This document shows positions 62,700 to 64,000 of a stretch of 64,000 bases of DNA, one piece after another. The DNA is from Fibrisoma limi BUZ 3. GTDB lineage: Bacteria; Bacteroidota; Bacteroidia; Cytophagales; Spirosomataceae. Positions within the stretch are counted from its first letter, which is position 1, and the number at the start of each line of letters is the position of its first letter. Under the pieces are notes generated by a model, which saw nothing but the letters and a program-made list of their open reading frames with translations, was not told the DNA's origin and made no database searches. The translations under genes and the position numbers were made by a program. The stretch covers positions 310,001-374,000 of the forward strand of contig NZ_CAIT01000010.1 of NCBI RefSeq assembly GCF_000296815.2. Direction: 5' to 3'.

Positions 62700-63446
62700 T
62701 CACTCCATTCCCACTTTCAGCACCCGGCCGACATCTTTCTGATACAGCCGGCCGATGGGTAATTCCTGACCCGCTACGTCCACGTGCGTTGGTGTATAGG
62801 CTGTGATCTTGTCGATGGCGACAATATACGACCGGTGAATACGCACAAAATCATCCTCAGGAAGCATGGCTTCCAGCGAACTGATGCTTTGCTTGACCAG
62901 CAGTGGTTTGGCGTTCGTGGTAATGATTTTAACGTAATCTTTCAGGCTCTCGACGTAGAGAATGTCGCGGGTGAACACCTTCACCATCTTGCGGTCGGCC
63001 CGGAAATACAGGAATGTGCTGGTGGTTGTTGCTGTTTTTTCGACGGACGGGATGGGGATTGAGGCTGTCTGGCTGGTACCCACCTGAATGGGCTCCGCCT
63101 TCATGACTTTTGAAACGGCCCGCAGAAACCGCTCGAACGAAATCGGCTTGAGCAGGTAATCAACAACGTCCAGTTCGTAGCCGTCCAGGGCGTAATCGCG
63201 ATAGGCGGTCGTAAAAATCACTTTAGGAGGCTGGCGCAGGCTGCGCAGAAAATCCGTTCCGAGCAGTTTGGGCATCTTGATGTCCAGAAACATCAGGTCG
63301 ACCGGGGTTTCCTGCAACCGACTGAACGCCTGGATCGCGTTGTGGCATTTACCTACGATCTCCAGTCCGTCGACCATATCAATGTACGACTCGATCACTT
63401 CCAGGGCGGGCGGTTCGTCATCAACCAGTAAGCAGCGTATGTTCAT
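62700..63446 (-). CDS. LytTR family response regulator
   Basis: 248 residues from MNIRCLLVDDEPPALEV (63446). Receiver domain with phosphoacceptor D55 in LMFLDIKMPK and the Asp pair near D9-D10. After about residue 145 a LytTR DNA-binding domain: FLYFRADRKMVKVFTRDILYVESLKDYVKIITTNAKPLLVKQSISSLEAMLPEDDFVRIHRSYIVAIDKITAYTPTHVDV. It lies 90 bp downstream of its sensor kinase on the same strand. Controls target promoters not identifiable here. Confidence 0.97.
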   Translation of the reverse strand: MNIRCLLVDDEPPALEVIESYIDMVDGLEIVGKCHNAIQAFSRLQETPVDLMFLDIKMPKLLGTDFLRSLRQPPKVIFTTAYRDYALDGYELDVVDYLLKPISFERFLRAVSKVMKAEPIQVGTSQTASIPIPSVEKTATTTSTFLYFRADRKMVKVFTRDILYVESLKDYVKIITTNAKPLLVKQSISSLEAMLPEDDFVRIHRSYIVAIDKITAYTPTHVDVAGQELPIGRLYQKDVGRVLKVGME

Positions 63447-63536
63447 GGTTAAAAAAGAGTTTAAGGTCTGACGTTCGTAAGTTGATGTTACGTATTGGCT
63501 TGATGACAACGACCAACAGTTAACGTCAAACGATAA

Positions 63537-64000
63537 TCATACCGCTTCCGTCAGCCGAACTGCCGATTGGTAAGGCACTTTTATTGGCGACAGCTCCAGC
63601 GTGAGCGTGACCATAAAGGTCTCATCTTCGGCCGTAATCCGCAAGTCGTGGCGGTCGGGATACAACAGATGAAGGCGCTTTTTTACGTTCTGTAGCCCAA
63701 TGCCCCCCACGTAGGTTTCGTCGTGTTCGGTGGCTTCCCGACTGTTAATCAGCTTGAATTTTAACGTAGTGCCCTGCACCGAGAGATCGAGGTGCATCCA
63801 GGCCTGTTCCAGTTGTTCGCTGGTGCCGTGTTTAAACGCATTTTCGAGAAAGGGTACCAGCAGCAGGGGGGCAATGAGCTTACTCTGGTAGTCGCCCGAA
63901 ATGTTGATGGACATATCGAGCCGGTCGCCGTAGCGTAGCTGCTCAAGCCCGATGTAGTTGCGCATGAACGCAATCTCTTTTTCGACGGGCACTTCCGAGG
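63537..64000 (-). CDS. LytS-like sensor histidine kinase (cut by window edge)
   Basis: The last 154 codons of a gene that continues beyond 64000. VEKEIAFMRNYIGLEQLRYGDRLD is the end of the His_kinase domain; LLVPFLENAFKHG is the N-box, and GGIGLQNVKKRLHLLYPDRHDL the G-box, of the ATPase domain. Pairs with the LytTR regulator immediately downstream. The start and sensor part are missing. The GTG near 63992 is not the true start. Confidence 0.95.
   Translation of the reverse strand, partial: SEVPVEKEIAFMRNYIGLEQLRYGDRLDMSINISGDYQSKLIAPLLLVPFLENAFKHGTSEQLEQAWMHLDLSVQGTTLKFKLINSREATEHDETYVGGIGLQNVKKRLHLLYPDRHDLRITAEDETFMVTLTLELSPIKVPYQSAVRLTEAV

Overview
The window comes from a Bacteroidota genome, most likely a Cytophagales relative of Spirosoma. 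The evidence is a gliding-motility lipoprotein (GldD), many LolA-like, DUF2490-type, WG-repeat and LamG secreted proteins, Bacteroidota-style -7 promoter elements (TAnnTTTG), FtsX/MacB-type permeases, LytTR two-component genes and a PadR regulator beside a permease remnant. GC is about 50-55% in most genes, with AT-rich islands at 2250-4400 and around 50940. There are no rRNA or tRNA genes, no CRISPR array and no intact insertion sequence.

Layout. 1-2246: an nSTAND/NACHT-type NTPase (cut by the window edge) directly behind a CHAT (caspase-like) protease gene. Divergent to it is an AT-rich pair, a membrane TPR protein and a LamG lipoprotein (2593-4381). 4463-8718: short-chain dehydrogenase operon, then two convergent versions of an SPW/VKOR-like membrane system, one fused and one split. 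8934-16380: housekeeping stretch with lipid kinase, SurE, GldD, AIM24-like protein, GltX, RidA and a TIGR04282 transferase, overlapping an APP1-type phosphatase. 17731-21916: membrane-tethered TPR-LuxR regulator and three tandem secreted LolA-like paralogues. 22307-25570: two membrane proteins with His-rich motifs, separated by REP-like palindromes. 25879-30010: P-type cation ATPase, NlpC/P60 peptidase, methyltransferase. 30488-33024: carboxylesterase divergent from a Nudix-winged-helix regulator with a perfect palindrome between them. 33063-40706: secreted proteins and lipoproteins, including two paralogous small secreted proteins whose promoters share a sigma-54-like -24/-12 element and a three-site upstream operator array. 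40865-46288: AraC regulators, aldo/keto reductase, MFS transporter and a decayed PadR/FtsX locus. 46355-58562: two penicillin-acylase-family hydrolases, an FtsX permease, a sorbosone-dehydrogenase-like lipoprotein, DUF2490 protein and a von Willebrand factor A protein. 58619-64000: small secreted proteins, AI-2E family transporter, TAT-exported sugar isomerase-like protein and a LytTR/LytS two-component pair (the kinase is cut by the window edge).

Most notable signals: (i) the CHAT protease/nSTAND NTPase cassette with its compositionally foreign neighbours, a candidate conflict or cell-suicide system; (ii) duplicated sigma-54-like promoters with identically spaced operator triplets; (iii) a two-protein membrane system at 22307-25570 with a possible N-terminal histidine, PmoB-like topology and a duplicated D/WH/G/D/PPH motif in its partner; (iv) a Nudix regulator with a broken catalytic box facing a perfect operator. 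All functions are inferred from sequence reading alone; no database search was run.
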